Source: JACVRW01 sp963808545 | GTDB taxonomy: Bacteria; Actinomycetota; Thermoleophilia; Solirubrobacterales; Thermoleophilaceae | NCBI GenBank assembly: GCA_963808545.1 | Contig: CAWEGB010000008.1 | Span: forward strand, 248,001-312,000 | DNA length: 64,000 bases | Direction: 5' to 3' | Shown: positions 16,723 to 25,749 of the stretch, piece after piece | Numbering within the stretch: position 1 is the stretch's first letter | Layout of the letters: the number at the start of each line of letters is the position of its first letter | Notes under the pieces: generated by a model | What the model was told of the DNA's origin: nothing | Database searches by the model: none | Seen by the model: only the letters and a program-made list of their open reading frames with translations | Position numbers and translations under genes: made by a program

Positions 16723-17366
16723 GCCCGGGAGGGCTCGGGCGCCCCGGCGTCCTGCAGCGCCTCGACGCCTCCGCGCAGGAACACGAGCGCCTGGTCGAGC
16801 ACGGCCAGCGCCTCGTCCTTGGAGGGGAGCCCCTCGAGTTCGAGGTTCTCGTCGAGCGAGCCCTCGAGTGAGCCCAGCGCGGCGGTGGCCGCCGCGGCCA
16901 CGAGCCGGGGCCGCAGGCCGTCGGCGGGCTCGCCCAGGTCGACCGCCACGGCTTCGCGCAGCAGCTCCTCGAAACGGCTCATCACGGCACGATCGAACTG
17001 GGCCAGCGTGGGCTCCTCGCGACACAGCCGCTTGCGCAGCGCCACGTCGGCGCCGGTCTCATCGTCCCAGCGACCGAACTGCTCCTCGATCCAGCGCCGC
17101 AACGCGTCCATCGCGTTCTCGCCGTCCCGGCGCTCGCGCAGCGCGCGGGCGAGGCTGGTCACGTCCTCGTCCACCTGATGGAAGACCACCGCCTCCTTGG
17201 ACGGGAAGTAGGCGAAGAAGGTGCGCGGCGCGATGTCGGCCGCGGCGGCGATGTCGGCCACCGTGGTGCCCTGGTAGCCACGCTCGGCGAACAGCCGCAT
17301 CGCGGCGCTGACGATCTGTGCGCGGGTGCGGCGCTTCTTGCGCTCCCGGAGGCCCTCCTCGGTCAT
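16701..17366 (-). CDS. TetR-family repressor
   Basis: This 221-residue protein has a canonical N-terminal HTH: TRAQIVSAAMRLFAERGYQG, TTVADIAAAADIAPRTFFAY, FPSKEAVVF. The C-terminal ligand domain begins near residue 75. Divergent placement from the MMPL exporter gene, with a 100-nt shared region, makes local repression of that exporter likely (inference). Confidence 0.92.
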   Translation of the reverse strand: MTEEGLRERKKRRTRAQIVSAAMRLFAERGYQGTTVADIAAAADIAPRTFFAYFPSKEAVVFHQVDEDVTSLARALRERRDGENAMDALRRWIEEQFGRWDDETGADVALRKRLCREEPTLAQFDRAVMSRFEELLREAVAVDLGEPADGLRPRLVAAAATAALGSLEGSLDENLELEGLPSKDEALAVLDQALVFLRGGVEALQDAGAPEPSRAQSATSS

Positions 17367-17466
17367 CCCGGCAATCCTAGCCGTGATTGCAGCGGAGGCA
17401 AAGCAACATACGAAGCAAATCTAATGTGAACGCAAAATTGCACTTGATGTGCTTTACTCCCGGCGC
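17367..17466. promoter_or_regulatory. Shared TetR/MMPL divergent control region
   Basis: The region is strikingly AT-rich compared with its surroundings. It contains GCAAAATTGC (17432-17441), a GCAA/TTGC dyad core, and direct copies of AAGCAA near 17400 and 17414. These are candidate TetR operator elements; exact promoters cannot be placed with confidence. Confidence 0.4.
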
Positions 17467-19635
17467 ATGGCACACCTTCTCGGAAACATGGCGGCCGCTG
17501 CCGCCGGGCACTGGAAGCGCTCGCTGGCGATAGTAGTGGCCGTTCTGGCCCTCATCGCGGGCGTCTCGGCGGCGGCGGGCGGAGCGTTCGTGGACGACTT
17601 CAAGACGCCGGGAACGGAGTCCCAGAGCGCGCTGGACGTGCTGGACGAGCGCTTTCCGAGCGCCTCGGGCGACACCGCCAACGTGGTGTTCGCGGTCGAA
17701 TCGGGAACGCTGCGCGAGGCCGGTCGCCGCGCGGCGATCGACCGGACGGCGGCGTCCCTCGCCGAGCAGCCGAACGTGACCGCCGCGCCGAGCCCGTTCA
17801 GCCGGGAGGGGAGAGGCCAGCTGTCGCGCGACGGCCGCGTGGCCTTCGTGCCGGTGCAGTACGACGAGAGTGCGGCCGAGCTGGGCAGCGCGCCGGGTGA
17901 GCGGCTCGCGGAGGTCGCGTCGATCGGCGAGCGGGCGGGCCTCGAGGTGTCGAGGAACGGTCAGATCGTCGACCAGGCCGAGCAGCAGACCGCACCGGTG
18001 GGAGAGCTGATCGGCATTGCGGTGGCGATCATCGTCCTGACGCTGGTCTTCCGCTCCCTCGCGGCCATGGCGCTGACCCTGATCTCGGCGCTGATCGCCC
18101 TGGCCGGTGGCATCCTGCTGCTGCGTTTCGGGGCGGCCTTCGCCGACTTCCCGAGCTTCGCGCCGACGCTCGGGGTCATGCTCGGCCTCGGTGCGGGAAT
18201 CGATTACGCCCTGCTGATCGTCGGCCGTTACCGGGAGCAGCTGGCCGCGGGCGACAGCGTGCCCCATGCCGCCCGTGTGGCCAACGCCACCGCGGGCACG
18301 AGCGTGGTGGCCGCGGGGGCGATCGTGGTGGTGGCGATCTCGGGCCTGCTGGCCACCGGCATTCCCTTCGTTGGGCGCATGGGGATCGGCTCCGCGATCG
18401 TGATCGCCTGTGTGGCCGTGGGCGCCGTGACCGTGCTGCCCACCCTCATGGGCGCCTTCGCACGGCGGCTGCGGCCGCGGAGGCCCGAGCACGTGGAGCC
18501 CTCGCGGCGCTTCGCCCGCTGGGGCGAGCTCATCGTGCGCCGGCCGGCGCTCTCGGCCACGGTGGGCGTGCTGGTGCTGGCGCTGCTGTGCATCCCGTTC
18601 CTGTCCCTGCGGCTGGGCCAGCCCGACGACGGCAACGACCGGGCCGGCTCGGTCACGAAGGTGGCCTACGACCGCCTCGCCGAGGGCTTCGGGCCCGGAT
18701 TCAACGGGCCGCTCGTGCTCGCGGCCACCACGCCGCGCGATGGCTCCGGCCAGGCGGCGCTCGAGCGCGTCCGCGCGGCCGTGGGCACCGACCCGGACGT
18801 GGCCCTGGTCTCGCAGCCCAGGCCTTCGCCGCGCGGCGACGCCGCTGTCATCAACGTGATCCCGGCCAGCTCGCCGCAGGACGAGCGCACCACCGAGCTG
18901 GTCTCCCGGCTGCGCGAGGACGTGCTTCCGCGGGCCACGGCCGACTCGCCGGTGAGCGTCTACGTCGGCGGCGCCACCGCCACGTTCCAGGATCTGGCCG
19001 ACCGCATCGCCTCGCGACTGCCGCTGTTCATCGCCATGGTGGTGGGGCTCAGCGTGCTGCTGCTGATGGCGGTGTTCCGGTCGCTGTGGGTGCCCATCGT
19101 CTCCGCGCTGTTCAACCTCCTGTCGATCGGCGCCGCCTACGGCGTAGTGGTGCTGGTCTTCCAGAAGGGGCTCGGCTCCGGGCTCCTGGGCGTGGACGGC
19201 GAGGTACCGATCGTCTCCTTCGTGCCGTTGTTCATGTTCGCCATCCTGTTCGGGCTGTCGATGGACTACAACGTCTTCCTGCAGTCGCGGATCCGTGAGG
19301 AGTACATGCGCGGCGCGGGCCCCAGTGAGAGCGTCGTGCTGGCCATGTCACGGGTCGGCCGGGTGATCCTGGCCGCCGGCGTGATCATGACCGCCGTGTT
19401 CCTGGGCTTTGTCTCCGACCCGGAGGTGGTGGTCAAGACGATCGGCCTCGGGCTGGCCAGCGCGATCCTCATCGACGTGCTGGTGGTGCGCATGGTCGTG
19501 GCACCGGCCGTGATGGCACTGCTGGGCGAGCGCGCCTGGACTCTGCCGGGCTGGCTCGACCGGATTCTGCCGAAGATCTCACTGGAGGGGGACCTGCGCG
19601 ACGACGCGGGCAGCCCGCAGCCGGCACGGACCTGA
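17467..19635 (+). CDS. MMPL-family RND exporter
   Basis: This 722-residue membrane protein has two homologous halves. Each contains an extracytoplasmic loop (residues about 40-180 and 400-530) followed by five to six TM helices. Typical motifs are seen: TLGVMLGLGAGIDYALLIVG and RYREQL in half one, and MFAILFGLSMDYNVFLQSRI with REEYMRG in half two. Proton-relay aspartates are in GIDYAL and SMDYNV. MMPL proteins export lipids or drugs. ATG 17467 is preferred over TTG 17449. It is probably controlled by the divergent TetR. Confidence 0.92.
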   Translation: MAHLLGNMAAAAAGHWKRSLAIVVAVLALIAGVSAAAGGAFVDDFKTPGTESQSALDVLDERFPSASGDTANVVFAVESGTLREAGRRAAIDRTAASLAEQPNVTAAPSPFSREGRGQLSRDGRVAFVPVQYDESAAELGSAPGERLAEVASIGERAGLEVSRNGQIVDQAEQQTAPVGELIGIAVAIIVLTLVFRSLAAMALTLISALIALAGGILLLRFGAAFADFPSFAPTLGVMLGLGAGIDYALLIVGRYREQLAAGDSVPHAARVANATAGTSVVAAGAIVVVAISGLLATGIPFVGRMGIGSAIVIACVAVGAVTVLPTLMGAFARRLRPRRPEHVEPSRRFARWGELIVRRPALSATVGVLVLALLCIPFLSLRLGQPDDGNDRAGSVTKVAYDRLAEGFGPGFNGPLVLAATTPRDGSGQAALERVRAAVGTDPDVALVSQPRPSPRGDAAVINVIPASSPQDERTTELVSRLREDVLPRATADSPVSVYVGGATATFQDLADRIASRLPLFIAMVVGLSVLLLMAVFRSLWVPIVSALFNLLSIGAAYGVVVLVFQKGLGSGLLGVDGEVPIVSFVPLFMFAILFGLSMDYNVFLQSRIREEYMRGAGPSESVVLAMSRVGRVILAAGVIMTAVFLGFVSDPEVVVKTIGLGLASAILIDVLVVRMVVAPAVMALLGERAWTLPGWLDRILPKISLEGDLRDDAGSPQPART

Positions 19636-19660
19636 GCCCAACGAGTTTACATAAGGCAGG

Positions 19661-20260
19661 TTATGAGGCGTCGCGCACGGGCCGGTAGGCGCAGATCAGC
19701 ACTCCGGTGGCCGCCGTGGTGGTCGAGACGAGCTCCAGCGGCCGGGCCTGCCCGTCCTCGGGGAAGATCCGCTTGCCGCCGCCGAGCAGGATCGGCTCGA
19801 CCATCAGCCGGTATTCGTCGACCAGATCGTGTTCCACGAGCTGCGCGGCCAGCGACGAGCTGCCCATCACCTGGATTCCCCGGCCGTCCTGTTCCCGCAG
19901 CTCGCGCACGGCGTCGATCGCGTCGTCGGCCGGCAGCAGCTTCGAGCCGGTCCAGGTCAGGTCGTCCTGGCTGAGCGTTCGGGAGGCCACGTACTTGGTG
20001 ATCTCGTTCATTCGGTCGGCGAACGGATCGCCTCCGCGGTTGGGCCACGCCGCGGCCATTCCCTGCCAGGTGCGCCGGCCGAACAGCAGGGCATCGGTCG
20101 CGGTCATGACCTCATCCAGGGCCGGGCCCATTGTGTCGGCGTCGAAGTACGGATGAGACCAGCCGCCGTAGGCGAAGCCACCATCGGTGTCTTCGTCCCG
20201 CCCGCCGGGTGCCTGCACCACGCCGTCCAGGCTCATGAAGTCGCTGAGGATGATCTGCAT
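19661..20260 (-). CDS. Dihydrofolate reductase-like (RibD C-terminal fold) protein
   Basis: This 199-residue protein starts at ATG 20260 behind AAGGAGCAG. It has MQIILSDFMSLDGVVQAPGG at the N-terminus, ATDALLFGRRTWQGMAAAWP, GIQVMGSSSLAAQLVEHDLV and VEPILLGGGKRIFPED, the RibD-C/DHFR-like order. It is likely NADPH-binding, with unknown substrate. It is a distant paralogue of 7249-7830. Confidence 0.88.
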   Translation of the reverse strand: MQIILSDFMSLDGVVQAPGGRDEDTDGGFAYGGWSHPYFDADTMGPALDEVMTATDALLFGRRTWQGMAAAWPNRGGDPFADRMNEITKYVASRTLSQDDLTWTGSKLLPADDAIDAVRELREQDGRGIQVMGSSSLAAQLVEHDLVDEYRLMVEPILLGGGKRIFPEDGQARPLELVSTTTAATGVLICAYRPVRDAS

Positions 20261-20331
20261 CGCTGCTCCTTTCGCGGTTGTGCAAGGGCGACGATCGGCG
20301 CCGCCAGAATTCGACGGGCTGCCGAGCCCCG

Positions 20332-20796
20332 ATGAGTCTCCAGCCTCGCACCGGTCACAATGGCATCGACAACGACACTCACATCACCCAGGTCGGCACG
20401 GTGTTCGTCCCGGTGGCCGACCAGGACCGGGCGCTCCGGTTCTATCTCGACCAGCTCGGCTTCGAGAAGCGCTCCGATTTCGCCTACGGCGACGGTGACC
20501 GCTGGGTCGAGGTCGCTCCGCCTGGCTCGGCCATCGCGATAGCCCTGGTGCCGCCTGGCGAAGGTAAATCCTCCGGGGCCGAGGCCGCCCACTGCGCCTT
20601 TGCCACCGAGGACATCGAGGCCGACCACGCCGCTCTGCTCGCTGCGGGGGTTGAGGTCGATCCCGAGATCGGACGCCAGGGAACGAGCCGGCCGGGTCTG
20701 GTCTCGAGCGAGGTGAGCATCCCGGACCCGGTTCCAGCCCAGTTCTGCTTCTGCGACCCCGACGGCAACCGCTTCCTCGTCGTCCAGCCGGACTGA
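20332..20796 (+). CDS. VOC/glyoxalase-fold protein
   Basis: This 154-residue protein has two beta-alpha-beta-beta-beta units: TVFVPVADQDRALRFYLDQL then AHCAFATEDIEADHAALLAA. It ends in the family motif FCFCDPDGNRFLVVQ, which carries the metal-side glutamate/aspartate region. VOC proteins are metal-dependent dioxygenases, isomerases or resistance proteins; the role here is unknown. It is divergent from the DHFR-like gene, 71 nt away. Confidence 0.88.
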   Translation: MSLQPRTGHNGIDNDTHITQVGTVFVPVADQDRALRFYLDQLGFEKRSDFAYGDGDRWVEVAPPGSAIAIALVPPGEGKSSGAEAAHCAFATEDIEADHAALLAAGVEVDPEIGRQGTSRPGLVSSEVSIPDPVPAQFCFCDPDGNRFLVVQPD

Positions 20797-20811
20797 CCGG
20801 CCACCCCGGGC

Positions 20812-22860
20812 TCAGCCGTCGCTCGCGGCCTGGCGCGGCGTGTCGCGCACGGCGCTCGCCTCGGCGTGCAGCGCTTGCCGGCGCGAGTCCGGGTCGAGCT
20901 CAGTCAGCCCGAGCTCCGTGTCGAGGCGGTGCAGGTTGTCCACCACGAAGGGATCGAGGGCGGCGCCGGCCTCCGCCGCGAGCGCGTCGAGCACGGCGGC
21001 CCGCGGACCGCTCTCCTGCAGGTCGAGGAAGCTGCGGCCTGCCGCGACCAGGCGGGCTTCCAACGGAATGTCCTGGCCCGCGAGACCGTCGGGATATCCG
21101 TTGCCGTCGTAGCGCTCGTAGGCCGAGCGCACGATGCGAGCCACGGGTGCCAGCGCCGGAGCTGCCGCCAGGATCCGCTCCGCGATGAGCGGGTGCTGCT
21201 CCAGCAGGGCGCGGTCCTCGGCCTGGGCGGTGTCGCCGGTCGGCATTCCTGTCGGCAGGGCCACCCGGCCGATGTCCTGGAGCTCGGCGGCCCGAGCGAG
21301 GTGGTCGAGCTCCGGTTCACGCAGGCCCTGACGCTGGCCCAGGAGCGTGACGAGATCGGCCAGCTCGCGCTGGCGCTCCGATGCCTGTGGTGAGCGCTCG
21401 TCCAGTAGTTGCTGCAGCGCAGCCCGCGTCTGCTCGGTGGCCGAGGTGCGCCGGCGGTCCTTGTGGGCGTACATGCGCCGGTCGGCGATCTGCAGCGCAA
21501 GCTCCCAGCTGCGGGCCTCGTGGGGCATGCTCACCGCGCCGTACGACGCGGTGATGGAGAAGGCCGTGCCCTCCTCCACCAGCGCCTCCTTGCCGGCCGT
21601 GATCAGCGCCTCCGCGCGCAGGCGATCGGCGTCCACGAGGAGGCAGAACTCGTCGCCGCCGACCCGGTAGGCCGGGTTGGGGGCCGCCGCCTCGCGAAAG
21701 CGGCCTCCCAGACGGGTCAGCAGAGCATCCCCCGCGGGGTGGCCGAAGGCGTCGTTGTAGGCCTTGAAGCCGTCGAGATCGAACAGGACGAGTGTCCTCC
21801 CCTCCGCGCTCCTTCCCGCTTCGGCCAGTTGCTCGAAGTCGCGGGCGAGGCGGCGGCGGTTGCCGAGGCCGGTGAGGGCATCGGTGAGCGCCTCGTGGCG
21901 GGCCCTCTCCAGCAGACGCGCGTTGTCGCGGAACGCGAGCGCGGTTCGGCCGACCAGCACCACGAGCGTGGCGCAGGCCAGCGCCACGGCCACCGGGCTG
22001 ATCCTGGTGAAGCCGGCCACGCCGAGCACGCCCACCGCCACCAGGGCGAACGCCGCCGGTCCCACGAGCCGGCGCCGGTCGAGCAGGGTGACCCCCGCTC
22101 GCTGAAGTGGAAGGCAGGCGGCCACGGCGAGCGTCACCGCGCTGGCGGCGAACAGAGTGTCCACCGGCCCGCCCCGCTCGAACGTCCCGGCGGCGGTCTC
22201 CCCCACCAGCGCGGCGTTGCCGGCGGTGTTGATCACGATTCCCGCCGCGATCAGGCCCCAGCACCAGCCCGGACGCCAGCCCGTGAGCCCGGTGACCACG
22301 ACCACGAATGCGAGGATGGCAAGGTCGGCCAGCAGGAACAGCGCCGGAGGGCCGGGCTGCCCCGTCCCCGCGGCCTCAGCCTCGGGAAACAGAGGAATCG
22401 CTGCCACGGCCGCCACGGCGAGGCCGCCGATCAGCCCGTCGAGCAGGAGTCGCCTCTCCACGCTGCGCACGCGGCGGCGGGCCAGCAGGGCGATCGTGAC
22501 GGCCGCCAGCACGAAGCTCACCAGCAGCAGCGCCCGGGTGAGCGTGGGGTAGCCGGCGCCCGGATCGGACTCGGACACGCGATAGACGAGCTCGGCCGAC
22601 AGCCACACGATCACGCCCACCGACGCAAGGGCCCACGGGAACCTCTCCTCGGGGACGCGCGCCGCTCGCCAGGCACAAGAGGCTGCGGTGGCGGCGAACA
22701 GCAGGAGGTACAGCCAGTCCTCGACCAGGGCGCTTCCCGATCCCGCACCCAGCGCGAAGGCCAGGTGCGCGGCGAGGCAGGCGGCGGCCACCAGGCCGAA
22801 GGCCAGGACGAACGTGGTGGCGGGCGGGCTCGCGGCCGCCCCGGATGCTCGAGCGCTCAA
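20812..22860 (-). CDS. Membrane GGDEF protein with degenerate HD-GYP domain
   Basis: Of 682 residues, about 1-310 form eight or more TM helices, 320-475 a GGDEF domain (DALTGLGNRRRL, VLFDLDGFKAYND, RVGGDEF with the intact signature at 401-405), and 510-640 an HD-GYP-like domain. No RxxD inhibitory site precedes GGDEF. In the HD-GYP part GYP is present (YDGNGYPDG), but the HD dyad reads QD (528-529) and the HH pair reads AY (580-581), so phosphodiesterase activity is doubtful. It overlaps the upstream PP2C gene by 4 nt. Confidence 0.88.
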   Translation of the reverse strand: MSARASGAAASPPATTFVLAFGLVAAACLAAHLAFALGAGSGSALVEDWLYLLLFAATAASCAWRAARVPEERFPWALASVGVIVWLSAELVYRVSESDPGAGYPTLTRALLLVSFVLAAVTIALLARRRVRSVERRLLLDGLIGGLAVAAVAAIPLFPEAEAAGTGQPGPPALFLLADLAILAFVVVVTGLTGWRPGWCWGLIAAGIVINTAGNAALVGETAAGTFERGGPVDTLFAASAVTLAVAACLPLQRAGVTLLDRRRLVGPAAFALVAVGVLGVAGFTRISPVAVALACATLVVLVGRTALAFRDNARLLERARHEALTDALTGLGNRRRLARDFEQLAEAGRSAEGRTLVLFDLDGFKAYNDAFGHPAGDALLTRLGGRFREAAAPNPAYRVGGDEFCLLVDADRLRAEALITAGKEALVEEGTAFSITASYGAVSMPHEARSWELALQIADRRMYAHKDRRRTSATEQTRAALQQLLDERSPQASERQRELADLVTLLGQRQGLREPELDHLARAAELQDIGRVALPTGMPTGDTAQAEDRALLEQHPLIAERILAAAPALAPVARIVRSAYERYDGNGYPDGLAGQDIPLEARLVAAGRSFLDLQESGPRAAVLDALAAEAGAALDPFVVDNLHRLDTELGLTELDPDSRRQALHAEASAVRDTPRQAASDG

Positions 22861-24647
22861 CGTGCAGGTGGCATAGCCAAGACCAGGACAGCCACATCAT
22901 CGCGCAACGACACCGGCGGCGAGAGCGCCTGTCGCAGCGAGTCCACGATCGACTGGGCTCCCTGGGCGGCAGCGGGTCGCAGCGCCTCACCCAGCCGCTC
23001 CTCGCCGAACAGCCCATCCTCGGTCCGAGCCTCGATCACCCCGTCGGTATACAGCACGAGCGCGTCGCCGGGCCAGAGGTCGAGCTCGACCTCCGGCGTC
23101 TCCGCGGCCTTGGCCACGCCCAGGATGGTGCCGGACGGCTCGGGCCAGTCGATCTGCCCGTCGTGACGCACCACCAGCGGCGGCGGGTGGCCGGCGTTGA
23201 CCAGGACGAGCCGGGTCACGCCCTCGGCGACCTTGAGGCGCACGAGCACGGCGCTGCAGAAGCGGCTGGGCTCATCCTCCGCCTGCAGGGTCCCGTCGGC
23301 GAGGGCCAGCGCGCGCGGAAGGCTGGGCTGGTCGAGGGCGGCCGTCCTCACGGTGTGGCGCATCAGCGCGCTCACCGCGGCGGCGTCGGTCCCCTTGCCC
23401 GATACGTCGCCGATGGCCGCCACCCATCCTCCCGGGCCGGCCTCGAACAGGTCGTAGAAGTCGCCGCCCGCCTGGGCGCCGTCGCCGGCGGGCTGATAGA
23501 GCACCGCCACGTCCAGCCCCGGCACCGCGGGCAGCCGGCCCGGTCGCAGGCTGCGCTGCAGCCGCATCGCGATGCGCTGCTGGTCGCGGAACAGACGCGC
23601 GTTGTCGAGCGCCACGGCGTAGCGGGCCGCGAGCTGCTCGAACAGGGCGAGATCGTCGGCCGAGAAGGTCCGAGACGATTCCGCGGTGGCCAGCGTCACG
23701 GCGCCCAGCAGACGCCCCCTGGCCCGGAGCGGCACGACCGCCGCCGACGCCAGCTCGAGCATGTCCAGCCCACCGCGGCGTTGCTCGTCTCCACCGGCCG
23801 CCGCGTTTAGCCAGGCCGACAGGTTCTCGATCACCAGCGGCCGCTCCAGCGCGGCCAGCGAGGCCCCGTTGACGCCCGCGACGGCACCCGGGAAGCGCGC
23901 GGGATCCTCGGCCACCCAGCGCTCACGGTCGGGATCGCGGTGGGCCAGCCCACCGCGCACGAGCTCGCCGGAGGGCTCCACGACCTCCACGGCGCACCAG
24001 TCGGCCAGGCGCGGAACGGTCAGCCGGGCCATGATGCGCAGAGTCGTCTCGTAGTCGAGCGAGCGGCCGAGCTCGCGGCTGACGCGTTCGAGGAAGCGCT
24101 CGCGGTCGCGCTGCTCGTGGAGGTTGGTCACATCCTCGAGGGTCATCAGCGCCAGCAGGAGCTCGCCTTCGGCGCTCTCCAGCGCCCGGCCGTGGATCAG
24201 GGTCCATACCTCGCGTCCGTCGGAGCGGCGCCTGAACCGGACCACACCGTCGTTCGCGCCCTCGCCGCGCAGCACGTGGGCGCCCGGAAGCTCCGTCACG
24301 GCCAGCTCCCCTCCGAACTCGTCGAAGAACTCGTATCGCCGGGAGAGCCGCTCGAGCGGCGTGTCCATGAGCTCGGCCACCGATTCCATGCCCATGATGG
24401 CCACCGCGCGCTGATTGGCGAAGACCGTCCCACCGTCGCGGTCGCGAACCACCACGCCCTGGGGCAGCGCGTCGAGCACGGCCTCGAACTCGGCCAGCCC
24501 GCGGCCGAGGGCCCCACGCAGCTGCTGCACCACCGACCCGATGAGGCCACCCTGCATCGCGTCGTGGAACCTGTCAAGCGCCGACCGGGCGGGCAATGTG
24601 CTGCAGGGGCTTACATCGTCGGACCCGCCGGGCATACTCAGGTGCAT
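22857..24647 (-). CDS. PAS-GAF-PP2C (SpoIIE-type) serine phosphatase
   Basis: The frame encodes 596 residues: a PAS domain (about 50-170, FEAVLDALPQGVVVRDRDGG), a GAF domain (about 190-345), a short helical linker (RIAMRLQRSLRPGRLPAVPG) and a SpoIIE/RsbU-type PP2C domain (about 375-590). Metal ligands lie in AGGDFYDLF, AIGDVSGKG and LRDDVAVLV. Such phosphatases act on anti-sigma antagonists in partner-switching systems. The start is uncertain: 24647 overlaps the divergent start by 2 nt, and ATG 24557 is an alternative. It is co-translated with the GGDEF gene. Confidence 0.88.
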   Translation of the reverse strand: MHLSMPGGSDDVSPCSTLPARSALDRFHDAMQGGLIGSVVQQLRGALGRGLAEFEAVLDALPQGVVVRDRDGGTVFANQRAVAIMGMESVAELMDTPLERLSRRYEFFDEFGGELAVTELPGAHVLRGEGANDGVVRFRRRSDGREVWTLIHGRALESAEGELLLALMTLEDVTNLHEQRDRERFLERVSRELGRSLDYETTLRIMARLTVPRLADWCAVEVVEPSGELVRGGLAHRDPDRERWVAEDPARFPGAVAGVNGASLAALERPLVIENLSAWLNAAAGGDEQRRGGLDMLELASAAVVPLRARGRLLGAVTLATAESSRTFSADDLALFEQLAARYAVALDNARLFRDQQRIAMRLQRSLRPGRLPAVPGLDVAVLYQPAGDGAQAGGDFYDLFEAGPGGWVAAIGDVSGKGTDAAAVSALMRHTVRTAALDQPSLPRALALADGTLQAEDEPSRFCSAVLVRLKVAEGVTRLVLVNAGHPPPLVVRHDGQIDWPEPSGTILGVAKAAETPEVELDLWPGDALVLYTDGVIEARTEDGLFGEERLGEALRPAAAQGAQSIVDSLRQALSPPVSLRDDVAVLVLAMPPAR

Positions 24648-25413
24648 GTCCGAGTCCGATATCAGCGAGGACGTGGAAATCCAGCCTGCGCAGGGCCGAT
24701 TCGAGCGCAGTGCCGCCGAGAAGATCAGGGATCGAGAGTTTCCGCTCGCGGTGCGCGGCTACGACCGCCAGGCCGTGGACACCTTCATGGAACAGGTCGC
24801 GGACCTGGTGAGTGAGCTGGAGGGCCGTCAGTCACGCGAAACGGTCGTCCAGCGGGCGCTCGATGAGGTCGGCGTCGAGACCGCGGGGATCCTCCAGCGT
24901 GCGCACGAGACCGCGGACGAGATCGCCGCGCGGTCCCGCTCTCAGGCGGAGGGGCGCATCCAGCGCTCCGAGCGCGAGGCCGACCTGATCCGCCGGCAGG
25001 CCGACGAGTACTCGGAGAAGGTGGTGGTGGACACCCAGCTCCTGTGGGAGGAGCGCCAGCGCCTGCTGGAGGACATCCGCCAGCTCGCCGACGAGGTGCT
25101 CGCCACGGCCGACGACGCAGCCGAGCGCGTCACTCTCCCCGAGGGACTGGAGCCCGAAGAGCCCCTGGCCGAGCTCGCGCCCGAGCCGGCGCCGGGCGCC
25201 GCGGCGCCGCAAGCGGTGCCCGAGGAGGGGCTTCTGGAGCCCGAGCCGGAGGCGGACGGCACGGAGGACCCGCCCACGGCGGAGGTCGAGCTCGACCTGC
25301 TGCCGGGCGGCGCCGGGCGAGAGCCCGCCGCCGGCGAGGATCCCAACGGGCGGCCGCTGGGCGACGAGGCGCCTACCGAGATAGGCACCGACACCCGCTG
25401 GCCGCGGGACTGA
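24646..25413 (+). CDS. DivIVA-like coiled-coil protein
   Basis: This 255-residue protein contains a DivIVA-type N-terminal element, REFPLAVRGYDRQAVDTFME (about residues 28-48), followed by coiled coil to about 165. The tail of about 85 residues is rich in E, P and A and looks disordered. DivIVA-like proteins sense membrane curvature and organise poles or septa in actinobacteria. A CATACT -10-like element lies 11 nt before ATG 24646. The start overlaps the divergent gene's outermost start. Confidence 0.75.
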   Translation: MSESDISEDVEIQPAQGRFERSAAEKIRDREFPLAVRGYDRQAVDTFMEQVADLVSELEGRQSRETVVQRALDEVGVETAGILQRAHETADEIAARSRSQAEGRIQRSEREADLIRRQADEYSEKVVVDTQLLWEERQRLLEDIRQLADEVLATADDAAERVTLPEGLEPEEPLAELAPEPAPGAAAPQAVPEEGLLEPEPEADGTEDPPTAEVELDLLPGGAGREPAAGEDPNGRPLGDEAPTEIGTDTRWPRD

Positions 25414-25426
25414 CGGAAGGGTCCGG

Positions 25427-25669
25427 CTAGACCCCGGTCTTGCCGCGTCCCTTCCGGCCTGTGGCGGCGCTCTTGTTGGTGGCCTTGCGCGACGTGCCGA
25501 ACGACTTCGAGAACAGCTTGCCGATCGGGCCGGGAGCCTTGCCCCCTACCGATTGGCCGACGCCGAGCGTTCGGTCCACTCCACGCTGAGGACCCCGCGA
25601 AAGACGCGGGAGGAGGAAGGCCAGAATCAACAGGATGATGCAGACAGCGATGATGCCTCCAATGAGCAT
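25427..25669 (-). CDS. Small single-TM basic protein
   Basis: This 80-residue protein begins with one TM helix (GGIIAVCIILLILAFLLPRL), followed by a basic glycine/serine-rich cytosolic tail containing APGPIGKLFSKSFGTSRKAT. It resembles the short DUF6411-type proteins of actinobacteria (family recalled, not verified). GGAGCACTCC precedes the ATG. It converges on the DivIVA-like gene. Confidence 0.65.
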   Translation of the reverse strand: MLIGGIIAVCIILLILAFLLPRLSRGPQRGVDRTLGVGQSVGGKAPGPIGKLFSKSFGTSRKATNKSAATGRKGRGKTGV

Positions 25670-25749
25670 GGAGTGCTCCTACCCTCCGGAGAGGGGCCTC
25701 AACCGCGAAGGTCGCCTGAGCGCTCCGGCTGTCTGACACACTCTCGGCG

